DNA of 47,608 bases from an uncultured Helicobacter sp. GTDB lineage: Bacteria > Campylobacterota > Campylobacteria > Campylobacterales > Helicobacteraceae. Positions within the stretch are counted from its first letter, which is position 1, and each line of letters begins with the position of its first letter. Under the pieces are notes generated by a model, which worked only from the letters and a program-made list of their open reading frames with translations, was not told the DNA's origin and made no database searches. The DNA is taken from positions 1-47,608 of the forward strand of contig CASFZH010000011.1 in NCBI GenBank assembly GCA_949299115.1, given 5' to 3'. Made by a program: the position numbers and the translations under genes. Of this stretch, positions 8,699-18,856 are shown piece by piece.

Positions 8699-10075
8699 AT
8701 GCAATTACAAAGCATTAAGGTTTTATTTGCTGGGTATTTAGGTGTTATTTTAATTGGCACTTTACTTCTTGCGATGCCACCTATGTTTCATACAAATGTA
8801 AGTTTTCTTGAGGCACTTTTTACAAGTGTCTCTGCTATGACTTGCACAGGGCTTGCCATTAAAAACACAGGAATAGATTTTACTTTTTATGGACAAGTTG
8901 TTATTATAATACTTATACAGCTTGGTGGTTTTGGACATATGAGTATGGCTGGAATTTTGTATGTTTTAATTGGAAAACGATTGAGTGCAGCTGAAAAAGA
9001 TTTAATAAATGTAGTAGAGAATCTGAACAATAATTCATTAAATGGAATTGACAAAGTTATTCTCAATGCTTTATTATATGTTTTGATTATTGAATTAATA
9101 GGGGCATCGCTACTTTGCCCATATTTTACTTGGAAATTGGATAGTTTAGAAAAAGGAATGTGGGCTGGGATATTCCATTCTATTGCTGCATTTAATAATG
9201 CTGGCTTTACAATATTGAATAATGGCTTTATTCCATATCAAAATGACATATTTCTTAATGTTGTTATTTCATTGCTAGTAATTGGAGGTGGTTTAGGATA
9301 TTTGACATCAATTGAAATTTCTACTTATTGCTATTCTAATGTTCGATATAATAGAATCTTTACGCAGAAAAAACATACGATGCGTTTAAGCCTTAATACA
9401 CGCATTATCATTCTTGTGAGTGTTATATTATTAATAAGTGGTATGTTTAATATTCTAGCTTTTGAGTGGCATAATCCAAAAACACTTATGAATATTCCAT
9501 TTTGGGAAAAAGTTATTAATGCTTTTTTTATGTCTGCAAATTATAGGACGGCTGGATATAATATTTTTGATATAAGTGGATTTGACGATAGAACGATGTT
9601 TTTTTCCATATTTTTCATGATGGTAGGAGGTGGACCAGGCGGTACTGCTGCAGGTATTAAGGTTACGACTTTTGCTATACTTGTAGCGTTGTCAATTGCT
9701 ATTATTAGGAATAGAAAAGAGGTTGTTATACTTGGACGTACTATTCCACAAGATATAGTATCAAAAGCCTTTTGTGTTTTTATCATCGCTTGTATATATT
9801 TTTCAGTTGCAACTTTTCTTTTATCATTTTTTGAACCAAATGTCAGGTTTTTGCCATTATTATTTGAGACCGTATCAGCTTTTAGTACTACTGGTTTATC
9901 AATGGGAGATGGTGGCATACTTAGTCTTTGTGCGAATTTTAATGTTATTGGTTTAATTATTATTATGTTCTTAATGATTTCTGGTAAAATTGGTATATTG
10001 GCTTTTACACTTATTTTTATCGGTGGTGCAAAAACAAAACATACACAATATGTGCAAGAAAGAGTTTTGATTTAA
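8699..10075 (+). CDS. ktrB: TrkH/KtrB-type potassium uptake channel subunit
   Basis: A 458-residue polytopic membrane protein of the TrkH/KtrB/HKT superfamily, with four membrane-pore-membrane repeats. The four selectivity-filter regions are visible: TCTGLAIKNTG (after the first pore helix), FNNAGFTILNNG, ANYRTAGYNIFD and FSTTGLSMGDGG, each with the expected glycine. The length suits KtrB, which is shorter than TrkH. It moves K+ into the cell and is gated by the RCK ring encoded immediately downstream (18-base gap). The start at 8699 is supported by AAGGA six bases upstream. The coding sequence is AT-rich like the rest of the operon. Confidence 0.92.
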   Translation: MQLQSIKVLFAGYLGVILIGTLLLAMPPMFHTNVSFLEALFTSVSAMTCTGLAIKNTGIDFTFYGQVVIIILIQLGGFGHMSMAGILYVLIGKRLSAAEKDLINVVENLNNNSLNGIDKVILNALLYVLIIELIGASLLCPYFTWKLDSLEKGMWAGIFHSIAAFNNAGFTILNNGFIPYQNDIFLNVVISLLVIGGGLGYLTSIEISTYCYSNVRYNRIFTQKKHTMRLSLNTRIIILVSVILLISGMFNILAFEWHNPKTLMNIPFWEKVINAFFMSANYRTAGYNIFDISGFDDRTMFFSIFFMMVGGGPGGTAAGIKVTTFAILVALSIAIIRNRKEVVILGRTIPQDIVSKAFCVFIIACIYFSVATFLLSFFEPNVRFLPLLFETVSAFSTTGLSMGDGGILSLCANFNVIGLIIIMFLMISGKIGILAFTLIFIGGAKTKHTQYVQERVLI

Positions 10076-10093
10076 TTTTCTTAAGGAGCTTTT

Positions 10094-10744
10094 ATGGCTA
10101 AAAATTATGCGGTCCTTGGCTTGGGTAAATTTGGTTATCATGTAGCTTTAGGGCTTGTGGAAAATGGTGAAAATGTTATTTTGTGTGATAATACAGAATC
10201 AAGCTTTATTAATTTACGTGATAAAGCTGAACAAATCTATATTTTAGATTGCACTGATAAAACGGCATTGAAAGAAGCGGGTGTGAGTGAACTTGACATT
10301 GTTATCGTAAGTATTGGTGAAAATATAGAAGCGAGTATATTAACCGTTATGGCTTTAAAAGAACTTAACAATAAGAGAATCATTGCTAAAGCTATATCTA
10401 GTACACATGGTGCTATTTTGGAAAAGCTTGGTGTTGATGAGGTCGTTTATGCAGAGAGACAAGCCGCAAAGAGATTGTTAAGCGAGCTCACAGAATCAAA
10501 TGTTGAGGATATTGAGTTAAGTGCCAATATGCGTGTCTGTAAGGCTGTTGTAGCAGGGTATTTTGCTAAACGAAGTATTGGAACGATACGAGAAGAAGAT
10601 AATGTAAAGATTGTGGCAGTTAAACGTGGAGAGACATGGGATATTGATGTGGATTCTGATTTTGTGTTACAGAGGTCTGATGTCGTTTTGTTTTTGGGGT
10701 ATAAAGAGTATATTGAAAAAATTATGCAGACAATTGAAAATTAA
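10094..10744 (+). CDS. ktrA: KtrA/TrkA-type RCK regulator of potassium uptake
   Basis: A 216-residue cytosolic protein with an N-terminal Rossmann RCK domain (GLGKFG, residues 9-14; acidic residue in ILCDN) and a C-terminal RCK_C domain (about 135-216). It binds nucleotides (NAD(H), ATP or ADP in the family) and forms the ring that gates KtrB. The size of about 220 residues is that of KtrA, half a full TrkA. AAGGAG lies seven bases before ATG. Its position directly after ktrB supports the pairing. Confidence 0.92.
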   Translation: MAKNYAVLGLGKFGYHVALGLVENGENVILCDNTESSFINLRDKAEQIYILDCTDKTALKEAGVSELDIVIVSIGENIEASILTVMALKELNNKRIIAKAISSTHGAILEKLGVDEVVYAERQAAKRLLSELTESNVEDIELSANMRVCKAVVAGYFAKRSIGTIREEDNVKIVAVKRGETWDIDVDSDFVLQRSDVVLFLGYKEYIEKIMQTIEN

Positions 10745-10761
10745 TTTATGACTAATAGACA

Positions 10762-11847
10762 ATGAGTAACACATTAGTATATTATTTTATAGTATTGGGT
10801 TCTTTGTGTGGTCTTCTTGCATTAAGTGTATGTTATGTTTTATCAAAAACAATGGCTATTATGCAAGATAAAGCATATTTAGGAACTTTTAAAATTCATA
10901 CAACAGATACGCCCCGTTGTGGCGGTATTGGTATCTTTATATCGTTGATTGTTGTGATTATAGCTGGACTTGAAATACCTTATGTATCGGTCGATTCTGT
11001 AAGAAATACTCCCCAAGTTGCTATCGATACATTAGCTGGTTTGCATTTTTATCTTGCATGCTTTATTGTATGTGCTAGTGGGATTTTGAGAGACAATAAT
11101 CATGACATATCAATTATCTTAATTGTATTAATACAGATTGTAGGTATTTGTTATTGTATTGTTTCATTTAATTTTTTATTACCATATACTTTTTCTTTTA
11201 GCCTAATAATCAATACTTTATGTGGTGCAATATGTATATTTTTTGCAACAAATAGCATGAATATCATAGATGGTATACATGGCAATACAGCTTTTATTTC
11301 ATTGGTTATTATTGCATCTCTTACTTACATTGCTTATTGTTTGCATATTAATTTTATTGTTTTTGTATGCAGCATTTTACTTGGGATTATGTTGATTTTT
11401 TTGTGTTTTAATTTTCCTTATGGTAAGATGTTTTTAGGTGATAGCGGAGCATTTTTATTGGGTTTTATATTAAGTACACTACTTTTTATAGGAGTGAAAT
11501 ATTATAATATTAGTGTATTGTATGCTATAGGGCTTTTTGTGTATCCATTATGTGAAATGGTTGCAAGTATTCTCGTTCGTCTAAAATATATTCAATTTTA
11601 TTCTTTTAATGAAGTTTTTTTACATCTGTGTGAACCAAGTAACTATCATTTACATTTTTTTCTCTATATCCGTTTCAAACATTATGCCTCCGTTTTATTG
11701 AGCGGAATTTATGCAATTTTCATTTTTTTTCTAACGTTGTATTACACCAATGATGTTATATTATTTATTATAAGTGTTGGATTCTGTATGCTTTATGTTA
11801 TCCTTTTCTTTACTTTTAGGACAAAACAACAATATTTATATAAATAA
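10762..11847 (+). CDS. WecA/MraY-family sugar-1-phosphate transferase, altered DD motif
   Basis: A 361-residue protein with about ten membrane helices, of the polyprenyl-phosphate N-acetylhexosamine-1-phosphate transferase family (glycosyltransferase family 4). These enzymes start O-antigen, peptidoglycan or other glycans on undecaprenyl phosphate. Family landmarks: TPRCGGIGIF (50-59), NSMNIIDGIHGN (164-175), MFLGDSGAFLLG (223-234) and the cytoplasmic His-rich loop (SNYHLHFF). The motif usually read DDxxD appears here as DNNHD (111-115), so the second catalytic Asp is Asn, which may weaken or change activity. It follows ktrA by 17 bases without a clear Shine-Dalgarno and is probably translated from the same transcript; a functional link to potassium uptake is not implied. 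A strong hairpin follows at 11850. Confidence 0.8.
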   Translation: MSNTLVYYFIVLGSLCGLLALSVCYVLSKTMAIMQDKAYLGTFKIHTTDTPRCGGIGIFISLIVVIIAGLEIPYVSVDSVRNTPQVAIDTLAGLHFYLACFIVCASGILRDNNHDISIILIVLIQIVGICYCIVSFNFLLPYTFSFSLIINTLCGAICIFFATNSMNIIDGIHGNTAFISLVIIASLTYIAYCLHINFIVFVCSILLGIMLIFLCFNFPYGKMFLGDSGAFLLGFILSTLLFIGVKYYNISVLYAIGLFVYPLCEMVASILVRLKYIQFYSFNEVFLHLCEPSNYHLHFFLYIRFKHYASVLLSGIYAIFIFFLTLYYTNDVILFIISVGFCMLYVILFFTFRTKQQYLYK

Positions 11848-11849
11848 AC

Positions 11850-11886
11850 TAAATAAACTTTAGTTTATTTTACTAAAGTTTATTTA
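11850..11886 (+). terminator. Strong hairpin closing the ktrB-ktrA operon
   Basis: Perfect 15-bp inverted repeat (11850-11864 and 11872-11886) with a 7-base loop, three bases after the stop of the transferase gene and followed by TTATTATATT. The stem is almost all A-T, so stability is moderate. Its position makes a terminator likely. Confidence 0.6.
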
Positions 11887-11904
11887 TTATATTGATAGTA
11901 TATA

Positions 11905-11961
11905 TTGACTTATTAACTAAAAAATATTACAATTCTATCACTTAATTTTTTTAAGTGCTAA
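11905..11961 (+). promoter_or_regulatory. groESL promoter with diverged CIRCE operator
   Basis: TTGACT (11905-11910), a 17-base spacer and TACAAT (11928-11933) form a sigma70-type promoter. Directly downstream is CTATCACTT-N9-AAGTGCTAA (11935-11961). The spacer is exactly the nine bases of the CIRCE element, and the right arm matches the consensus GAGTGCTAA at 8 of 9 positions. The left arm is poorer, 6 of 9. CIRCE is bound by the heat-shock repressor HrcA, which in Helicobacter acts with HspR. The position over the start of transcription suits repression. Confidence 0.75.
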
Positions 11962-11989
11962 TTTTAGATTTTATTTAAGGAGAAATACA

Positions 11990-12256
11990 ATGGCTTTTAA
12001 ACCACTAGGAAAAAGAGTGTTGGTCGAACGAATTGAAGAAGAAAAAAAGACTAACTCTGGTATTATTATCCCAGATAATGCTACAGAAAAACCAAGTATT
12101 GGCATTGTCAAAGAAATTAGCAAAGAAGTTGCTAAAGAAGGTGAAATTAAAAAAGACGATAAAGTCTTATTTGGTAAATATAAAGGTAATGAAGTAAAAA
12201 TTGATTCTAAAGACTATGTAGTATTAGAATCTGAAGATTTACTTGGTATACTTTAA
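11990..12256 (+). CDS. groES: Co-chaperonin GroES
   Basis: An 88-residue Cpn10 forming the heptameric lid of GroEL. The N-terminal [10 protein letters not shown], the mobile-loop region [10 protein letters not shown] (about 20-30) and the C-terminal [13 protein letters not shown] are typical. It lacks the Cys/His-rich metal-binding tail known from H. pylori HspA, since the protein ends at residue 88. AAGGAG precedes ATG. groEL starts 25 bases downstream. Confidence 0.97.
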   Translation: MAFKPLGKRVLVERIEEEKKTNSGIIIPDNATEKPSIGIVKEISKEVAKEGEIKKDDKVLFGKYKGNEVKIDSKDYVVLESEDLLGIL

Positions 12257-12271
12257 AATTTTATAACTTAA

Positions 12272-13915
<1,644 letters not shown>

Positions 13916-13939
13916 TCCACTACTAACCCTAGAATCTTT

Positions 13940-13973
13940 AGAGCTAAATATAAATAGCCTTATGTCTAGCTCT
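13940..13973 (+). terminator. Possible groESL terminator
   Basis: AGAGCTA (13940-13946) pairs with TAGCTCT (13967-13973) across a 20-base loop, followed by T-rich sequence. The stem is short and the loop long, so support is weak. Confidence 0.3.
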
Positions 13974-14724
13974 TAGCTACAAGGTTTTCTTTAATTTTTT
14001 TGTATTTTTTGCTTTCTATTTGAGAATCTATTTTTTATTTTATGAAGCTAAGGTTATGATTGTAGTTTTATTGTAATAAAATGGCTTTAAAACTACAATA
14101 TCCATATTTAAATCTCCTTTTATCGATATTGTAAATTATCAATGTTTATGGATATAGACATACATGATAAAATTATGATAGTAATTTAGATGAAAGTGAG
14201 AAAAATATTTCTTCGTATTTTGTGCATTAATATTATTATTTCTACTATTCAGCTTACAAAATTGTGCTTATCTTATATATCATCTTATATATCTTATGGC
14301 AATGGTAATAGTGATGATTAGATTCCATTCTATACAAGATGATATTACGGAATAAATATGTAACTATAAAATGTATGTTAATAACAAATAGGATTGCAAC
14401 TATTTTTCTATGAAGCGGACTTTGTGTAATTGCTATATGTAATGTGTGGATTATCTATGAATTAGAAATATTTATCCATATTGCTTACTACTGAATTGTA
14501 ATATATGTAGTCATATCAAAATCCTAGCTTATAAATTAAAACATTAAATACAACTTTTTATATACTTACTATAATGCTCATCAATAGGGCTAAACTATGT
14601 AGCGATAGTATAAGGAGTGTTTGAGATATTGGGTAAAAAGTATGATAAAAAATGATAAAGCAATTCACAGTTAAACTCAAGCAACGAAAATAAAATTACA
14701 TCAAGATAATAGTAGATACAATCA

Positions 14725-14752
14725 TTAATACATAATATATATTATGTATTAA
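14725..14752. repeat. 28-bp perfect palindrome
   Basis: Arms 14725-14738 and 14739-14752 are exact complements (core CATAATATATATTATG). It lies about 75 bases beyond the pstC stop. It may act as a transcript end or 3' stabiliser for pstSC. There is no T-run. Confidence 0.5.
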
Positions 14753-14827
14753 ACTGTAATTATGAACTATATAATCCCACAGAAAAAACACAATGTATCA
14801 TTTATAATGCAAAATATCACAATAATT

Positions 14828-15715
14828 TTAATCTGTCTTATCTTTTTTGAGCAGATTAAAGCTCACATTGATAAGCAAAATAAAGACAAATAGCACCACG
14901 CCATTAGCGATAAGCACATCGCGATGCAAGCCCTCTGAATAGCCCATCTCCATAACGATATTTGTTGTGAGTGTGCGTACTCCATCAAGCACACTGCTTG
15001 GAATCTGTGTTTGATTACCCGCAACCATTATCACTGCCATAGCTTCACCAATGGCTCTACCTACGCCTAAAATCACACTAGCTAAGATTCCAGACTTCGC
15101 TGCTGGCAATGCCGCAAAAAACACCGCTCTCTCCTTGCTAGCTCCCAATGCTAATGCCCCCTCATAATAGCTCCTAGGCACAGAATCTATCGCGGCTTTG
15201 GAGACTAAAATAATCGTAGGAAGCACCATAATAGCGAGGATTATCGCAGCTGCTAGCACACTTTTGCCCGAAATCCCAGAAAATATATCCGAGAGAAATG
15301 GCACGATGACAACAAGCCCAAAAAACCCATATACCACACTAGGGATAGCCCCTAAAAGCTCCACAGCAGGAAGTAAGAATCTTGCAATCTTAGGTGGGCA
15401 AAACTGCGAGAGATACACAGCACTTAGCACACCCAAAGGCACGCCAATGAGTATAGCAAGAGCAGTTACATACAGACTGCCTACAATCATTGGCAAGATC
15501 CCAAAAATCTCCTCTGTTGGATACCAATCCAGCCCAAAAAGGAAGTCAAACACACCGATTTGGTGCATAGTAGGGATGGCATTGCTAAACAAAAAGAGGC
15601 AAATCATCGCTACTGCAAGGATAGAGACCATCGCACAAAAGGCAAATAAAGAGGCAAAGAATTTTTCTTTGAGTTGTGTTTTTGAGTAGGATTTTAGTGT
15701 TTTAAAGACTGACAA
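14828..15715 (-). CDS. pstC: Phosphate ABC transporter permease PstC
   Basis: A 295-residue inner-membrane permease with six predicted helices. The ABC-coupling EAA loop is clear (YYEGALALGASKERAV followed by LPAAKSGI), and ELLGAIPSVVYGFFGL is typical of PstC. The start is TTG (15713-15715): a near-perfect AAGGAGG lies five bases upstream and no competing ATG is placed as well. It lies 197 bases downstream of pstS on the same strand. With PstA and the ATPase PstB it would import phosphate, but neither gene follows; the next 0.9 kb is gene-free. Either they are elsewhere or the system is incomplete. Confidence 0.92.
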   Translation of the reverse strand: MSVFKTLKSYSKTQLKEKFFASLFAFCAMVSILAVAMICLFLFSNAIPTMHQIGVFDFLFGLDWYPTEEIFGILPMIVGSLYVTALAILIGVPLGVLSAVYLSQFCPPKIARFLLPAVELLGAIPSVVYGFFGLVVIVPFLSDIFSGISGKSVLAAAIILAIMVLPTIILVSKAAIDSVPRSYYEGALALGASKERAVFFAALPAAKSGILASVILGVGRAIGEAMAVIMVAGNQTQIPSSVLDGVRTLTTNIVMEMGYSEGLHRDVLIANGVVLFVFILLINVSFNLLKKDKTD

Positions 15716-15912
15716 ATAAACCTCCTTAAAGTATCAAATTATAGAATCTGCACTTAGGCTTTGTAATCTTTTCATCGCTCTTTGTGATATATCTTAGCTG
15801 TTTAGATTCTAATAAGCTATTAGGTGTGAGAAAAGATTCTAAAACCTAAGGGCTAGAGCATAAGCTAGAGCCCTTGTGGGTGTTTTATGCTTATGTTATT
15901 GCACTTCTTCTT

Positions 15913-16758
15913 TTACTGCACTTCTTCCCATTTGGTAATCTCGCCCATAAAGATTTTTTTGACATTCTCTTTTGAGATAGAATCTAGGGCATTATCTTTA
16001 TTGACGATCACTGCTAGTCCATCTATGGCAAGCACCTGCACGATTAGTCCCTTTTTGATTTCAGATTCTTTAACCTCACGAGAGACCATACCGATGTCGG
16101 CTATGCCATCAAGCACGGAGTTTATCCCTGTGGTAGAATCTGATTGTAAAATCTCTAAGGTAGCGTTTGGATTGACTGCTTTGTAGCTTTCAGCAAGTTT
16201 TTCCATTAGCGGTGTTACCGAGCTAGATCCAGCGATGACAAGCTTGCCGCTTGGCTTTTTGGAGTTAAATGTAGAATCTTTGGTTGCTATATAACCAGCC
16301 TTTTGTATCACTGCTTTTGCATTGATAGCATAGCTCAAAAAATCCTCCGCAAGTGCCAAATCTTTCCCTGCTTTAGTTACGACATTAAATGGGCGAGAGA
16401 TTTTGTAGCTTTTGTTGTTGATATTTTCCACACTTGGGGCGACTCCATCGACTTTGAGCGCTTTTATCGTGTCATTGAGCGAACCTAGTGAGATGTATCC
16501 GATAGCATTTTTGGAGTTGGCTATACTTGTTATCATCACACCTGTGGAGTTAGTAACCTCTGCTTTTGTCGTGGTAGCGTCAATCTTTTTGCCTTTGACT
16601 TCTTTTTGGATTCCAAAGATTTCTACAAATGCACCTCTTGTGCCAGAGCCCATTTCACGCGAAATAGGGTGAATCGTATCTGCCAAAAGTATGTTTGTGC
16701 TAAGACTTAGTCCCGCGATTATGCCTACTGCTAATTTTGTGAAAGCGTGTTTTTTCAT
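15913..16758 (-). CDS. pstS: Phosphate-binding protein PstS, permuted domain order
   Basis: A 281-residue periplasmic substrate-binding protein with a signal peptide cleaved after LLA (residue 26). The two halves are in swapped order compared with E. coli PstS. The segment with SREMGSGTRGAF (33-44), normally in the second half, comes first. The segment with GKLVIAGSSSVTPLMEKL (171-188), normally just after the signal peptide, comes second and runs to the end (EITKWEEVQ). Both contain phosphate-contact Ser/Arg/Asp residues (SGTR; SSS; DIGMVSRE). I recall the same permuted order in many Clostridia. Good Shine-Dalgarno AAGGAG. Base composition is less AT-rich than that of galE upstream. Confidence 0.88.
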   Translation of the reverse strand: MKKHAFTKLAVGIIAGLSLSTNILLADTIHPISREMGSGTRGAFVEIFGIQKEVKGKKIDATTTKAEVTNSTGVMITSIANSKNAIGYISLGSLNDTIKALKVDGVAPSVENINNKSYKISRPFNVVTKAGKDLALAEDFLSYAINAKAVIQKAGYIATKDSTFNSKKPSGKLVIAGSSSVTPLMEKLAESYKAVNPNATLEILQSDSTTGINSVLDGIADIGMVSREVKESEIKKGLIVQVLAIDGLAVIVNKDNALDSISKENVKKIFMGEITKWEEVQ

Positions 16759-16876
16759 CGTATTCTCCTTGTGCTTTGAAATACGAGGACATTATAAAGG
16801 GGGTGTGTAAAATCTGTGAGTAGAGATTGTAAAATGTTTGTAAAGTTTGGAATCTAGATTTATTTTATTATGGCTT

Positions 16877-17911
16877 CTATTTATTATCTTGCAATGTGAG
16901 AAAAAGCTCCCAACGATATGCACTTTCAATGATTGTGTGTAAATTATTAAATTGGGGTTTCCAATCTGTATATTTCAATAGTTTAGTATTATCGGCAATC
17001 AATATAGGAGCATCTCCTGATCTTCTTCCTGAAATATAAGTTTTAAAATTACTTTTACTGATTTCTTTTACACAATCAATAACTTCTCGCACACTAAAAC
17101 CTATGCCATAACCTACATTAAAAATTTCACCGAATGGACCAATTGCTTCTTGTAGTAGCTTATAAGCTGCAGTGTGTGCCATTGCTAAATCATCAATGTG
17201 TATATAATCCCGCACACATGTGCCATCTTGTGTGTGATAATTTGTTCCAAAAATACTCATACCTTCACGTTTACCTACTGCACATTCACACGCTACTTTA
17301 ATAAGATGTGTCGCATTTCTCACTCTTTGTCCAATGGCTACACCATTTTCGTAGTCATTTTGCATATTTGCACCAGCAACATTAAAATAACGTAAGATAA
17401 CATAATTAATCTTATCAGATTCTGCAATATTTTGCAACATCACCTCATTCATTAGCTTACTCCATCCATACGGATTAATAGGATTGGGGATATAAGATTC
17501 TGTAATTGGCATCCTGTCTGATTCTGGTTCGCCATATACTGCGGCTGTACTTGAAAATATAAAATTTTTAATCTTATATTTTGCACAATATGAGAGCAGT
17601 TTTAATGTTTTTGTTGTATTATTAGTGTAATAAAGAATGGGATTCTCAACAGATTCTGCAACACTAATAAAAGCACCAAAATGTAAAATAGTGTCAATTT
17701 TATTCTGTTTAAATATTTCCTCGCAATTCTCTAAATCTTCACGCACTAAACGTACTCTATCTCCAAATATTTGTTTTAAATATTCATAATTTTTTAAAAA
17801 TCCTGTGGAAAGATTGTCAACAATAATTATTTCAGCATCTGTGTGTTGTAAAAAATGTAATGCACAATGTGAACCAATATAGCCACAACCACCTGTAAAA
17901 AGTATTTTCAT
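16877..17911 (-). CDS. galE: UDP-glucose 4-epimerase GalE
   Basis: A 344-residue short-chain dehydrogenase-type epimerase. NAD-binding GGCGYIGSH is at residues 7-15, followed by VDNLSTG. The catalytic Ser/Thr region is FSSTAAVYG, with the Tyr-x3-Lys pair in NPYGWSK. The C-terminal sugar-binding region contains RRSGDAP. It interconverts UDP-glucose and UDP-galactose (perhaps also the N-acetyl forms) for surface glycans. It is full length and has AAGGAA upstream. It is on the same strand as pstS, but 118 bases separate them and composition differs, so a separate pst promoter is likely. Confidence 0.95.
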   Translation of the reverse strand: MKILFTGGCGYIGSHCALHFLQHTDAEIIIVDNLSTGFLKNYEYLKQIFGDRVRLVREDLENCEEIFKQNKIDTILHFGAFISVAESVENPILYYTNNTTKTLKLLSYCAKYKIKNFIFSSTAAVYGEPESDRMPITESYIPNPINPYGWSKLMNEVMLQNIAESDKINYVILRYFNVAGANMQNDYENGVAIGQRVRNATHLIKVACECAVGKREGMSIFGTNYHTQDGTCVRDYIHIDDLAMAHTAAYKLLQEAIGPFGEIFNVGYGIGFSVREVIDCVKEISKSNFKTYISGRRSGDAPILIADNTKLLKYTDWKPQFNNLHTIIESAYRWELFLTLQDNK

Positions 17912-18009
17912 AGCGTTCCTTGAAATTAATGCAAAGTGTTGAAAAAATTGTATTATATCATTATAATTTTACTTTTATAAGTTCAAGGTAAAAATTAAAA
18001 AGGAAATTA

Positions 18010-18510
18010 ATGGAACATATATTTGATAATAAAACATTAACTATGTCAATATTAGTTACTCCTGAACATATTAATTTTAATGGGGTTATGCACGGGGGTG
18101 ATTTGTTAAGAATGCTTGACCAAGTTGCTTATGCCTGTGCTACACGTTATTGTGGTATTGGTGTTGTAACGTTAAGTGTTGATAGAGTGTTATTTCGTAG
18201 TCCTATAAAAATTGGTAATTTGATTCATTTCTTAGCATCAGTAAACTATACTGGACAAACAAGTGTAGAGGTTGGGATTAAAGTCATAGCCGAAGATATT
18301 GCTAATCGTTCGGTAACACATTGCAATAGTTCTTATTTTACTATGGTAGCAATTGATAAACATGGTAAACCAACAAAAGTTCCACAATTTATACCAACAA
18401 CTGATGAAGAAAAAAGACGCTTTGAGGCTGGAAAATTACGTCGAGAAACAAGCAAAAAGAATGCTATAAAAAAACAACAAGAAAGACAACACATTGATGA
18501 TGGTCGTTAA
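18010..18510 (+). CDS. Acyl-CoA thioesterase, hotdog fold (YciA-like)
   Basis: A 166-residue single hotdog-domain thioesterase. The family signature is NFNGVMHGGDLLRMLDQVAYACA (residues 23-45), with Asn/Gly/His and the catalytic Asp of the YciA/BACH type, then RSPIKIGNLIHFLASVNYTGQTSVEV. The C-terminal 30 residues are a basic, Lys/Gln-rich tail. It hydrolyses acyl-CoA in the cytosol; H. pylori has a similar enzyme (HP0891 by recollection). AAAAAGGAAA lies upstream of the ATG. It is divergent from galE. Confidence 0.88.
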   Translation: MEHIFDNKTLTMSILVTPEHINFNGVMHGGDLLRMLDQVAYACATRYCGIGVVTLSVDRVLFRSPIKIGNLIHFLASVNYTGQTSVEVGIKVIAEDIANRSVTHCNSSYFTMVAIDKHGKPTKVPQFIPTTDEEKRRFEAGKLRRETSKKNAIKKQQERQHIDDGR

Positions 18511-18856
18511 AACGACATTAAGTCATTAAAAAAACTTGTATTGTAAATTCACAAAATAATACATACCACAAAAAATACAAAAAAAATATTTTTGTACACC
18601 AATTCTATTTATAATAGTAACGATTTATAGTCTCAATTTTATGCTATCAAAATAGAAATAATACCCAACAATTAAAAATAACGACTAAAAATATGATTAC
18701 ACGATTTAACTATGCTTGATTCTAAAAATTTAACTTTGTATTGATAATCATTTTTTGTGAAAATATTTGAAGTTAAATATGTAGGTTGTTACTCATTATA
18801 AATCTAAAATCACTATTATAATCTTATAACATATACCCATTTAGTTATGCACATTG
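18511..18856. other. Convergent AT-rich intergenic region
   Basis: Lies between the ends of the thioesterase (+) and porin (-) genes. No ORF, RNA gene or clear terminator hairpin is seen. Confidence 0.4.

Larger units (their letters stand above)
13916..14827. other. Gene-free region with several hairpins after groEL
   Basis: About 0.9 kb with no credible ORF, tRNA or small RNA that I can identify. It holds the possible groEL terminator (13940-13973), a 12-bp stem (14059-14070 with 14088-14099) and a 28-bp perfect palindrome (14725-14752) downstream of pstC. Degenerate coding remnants of pstA/pstB, which would be expected next to pstC, were not recognised here. Confidence 0.5.
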
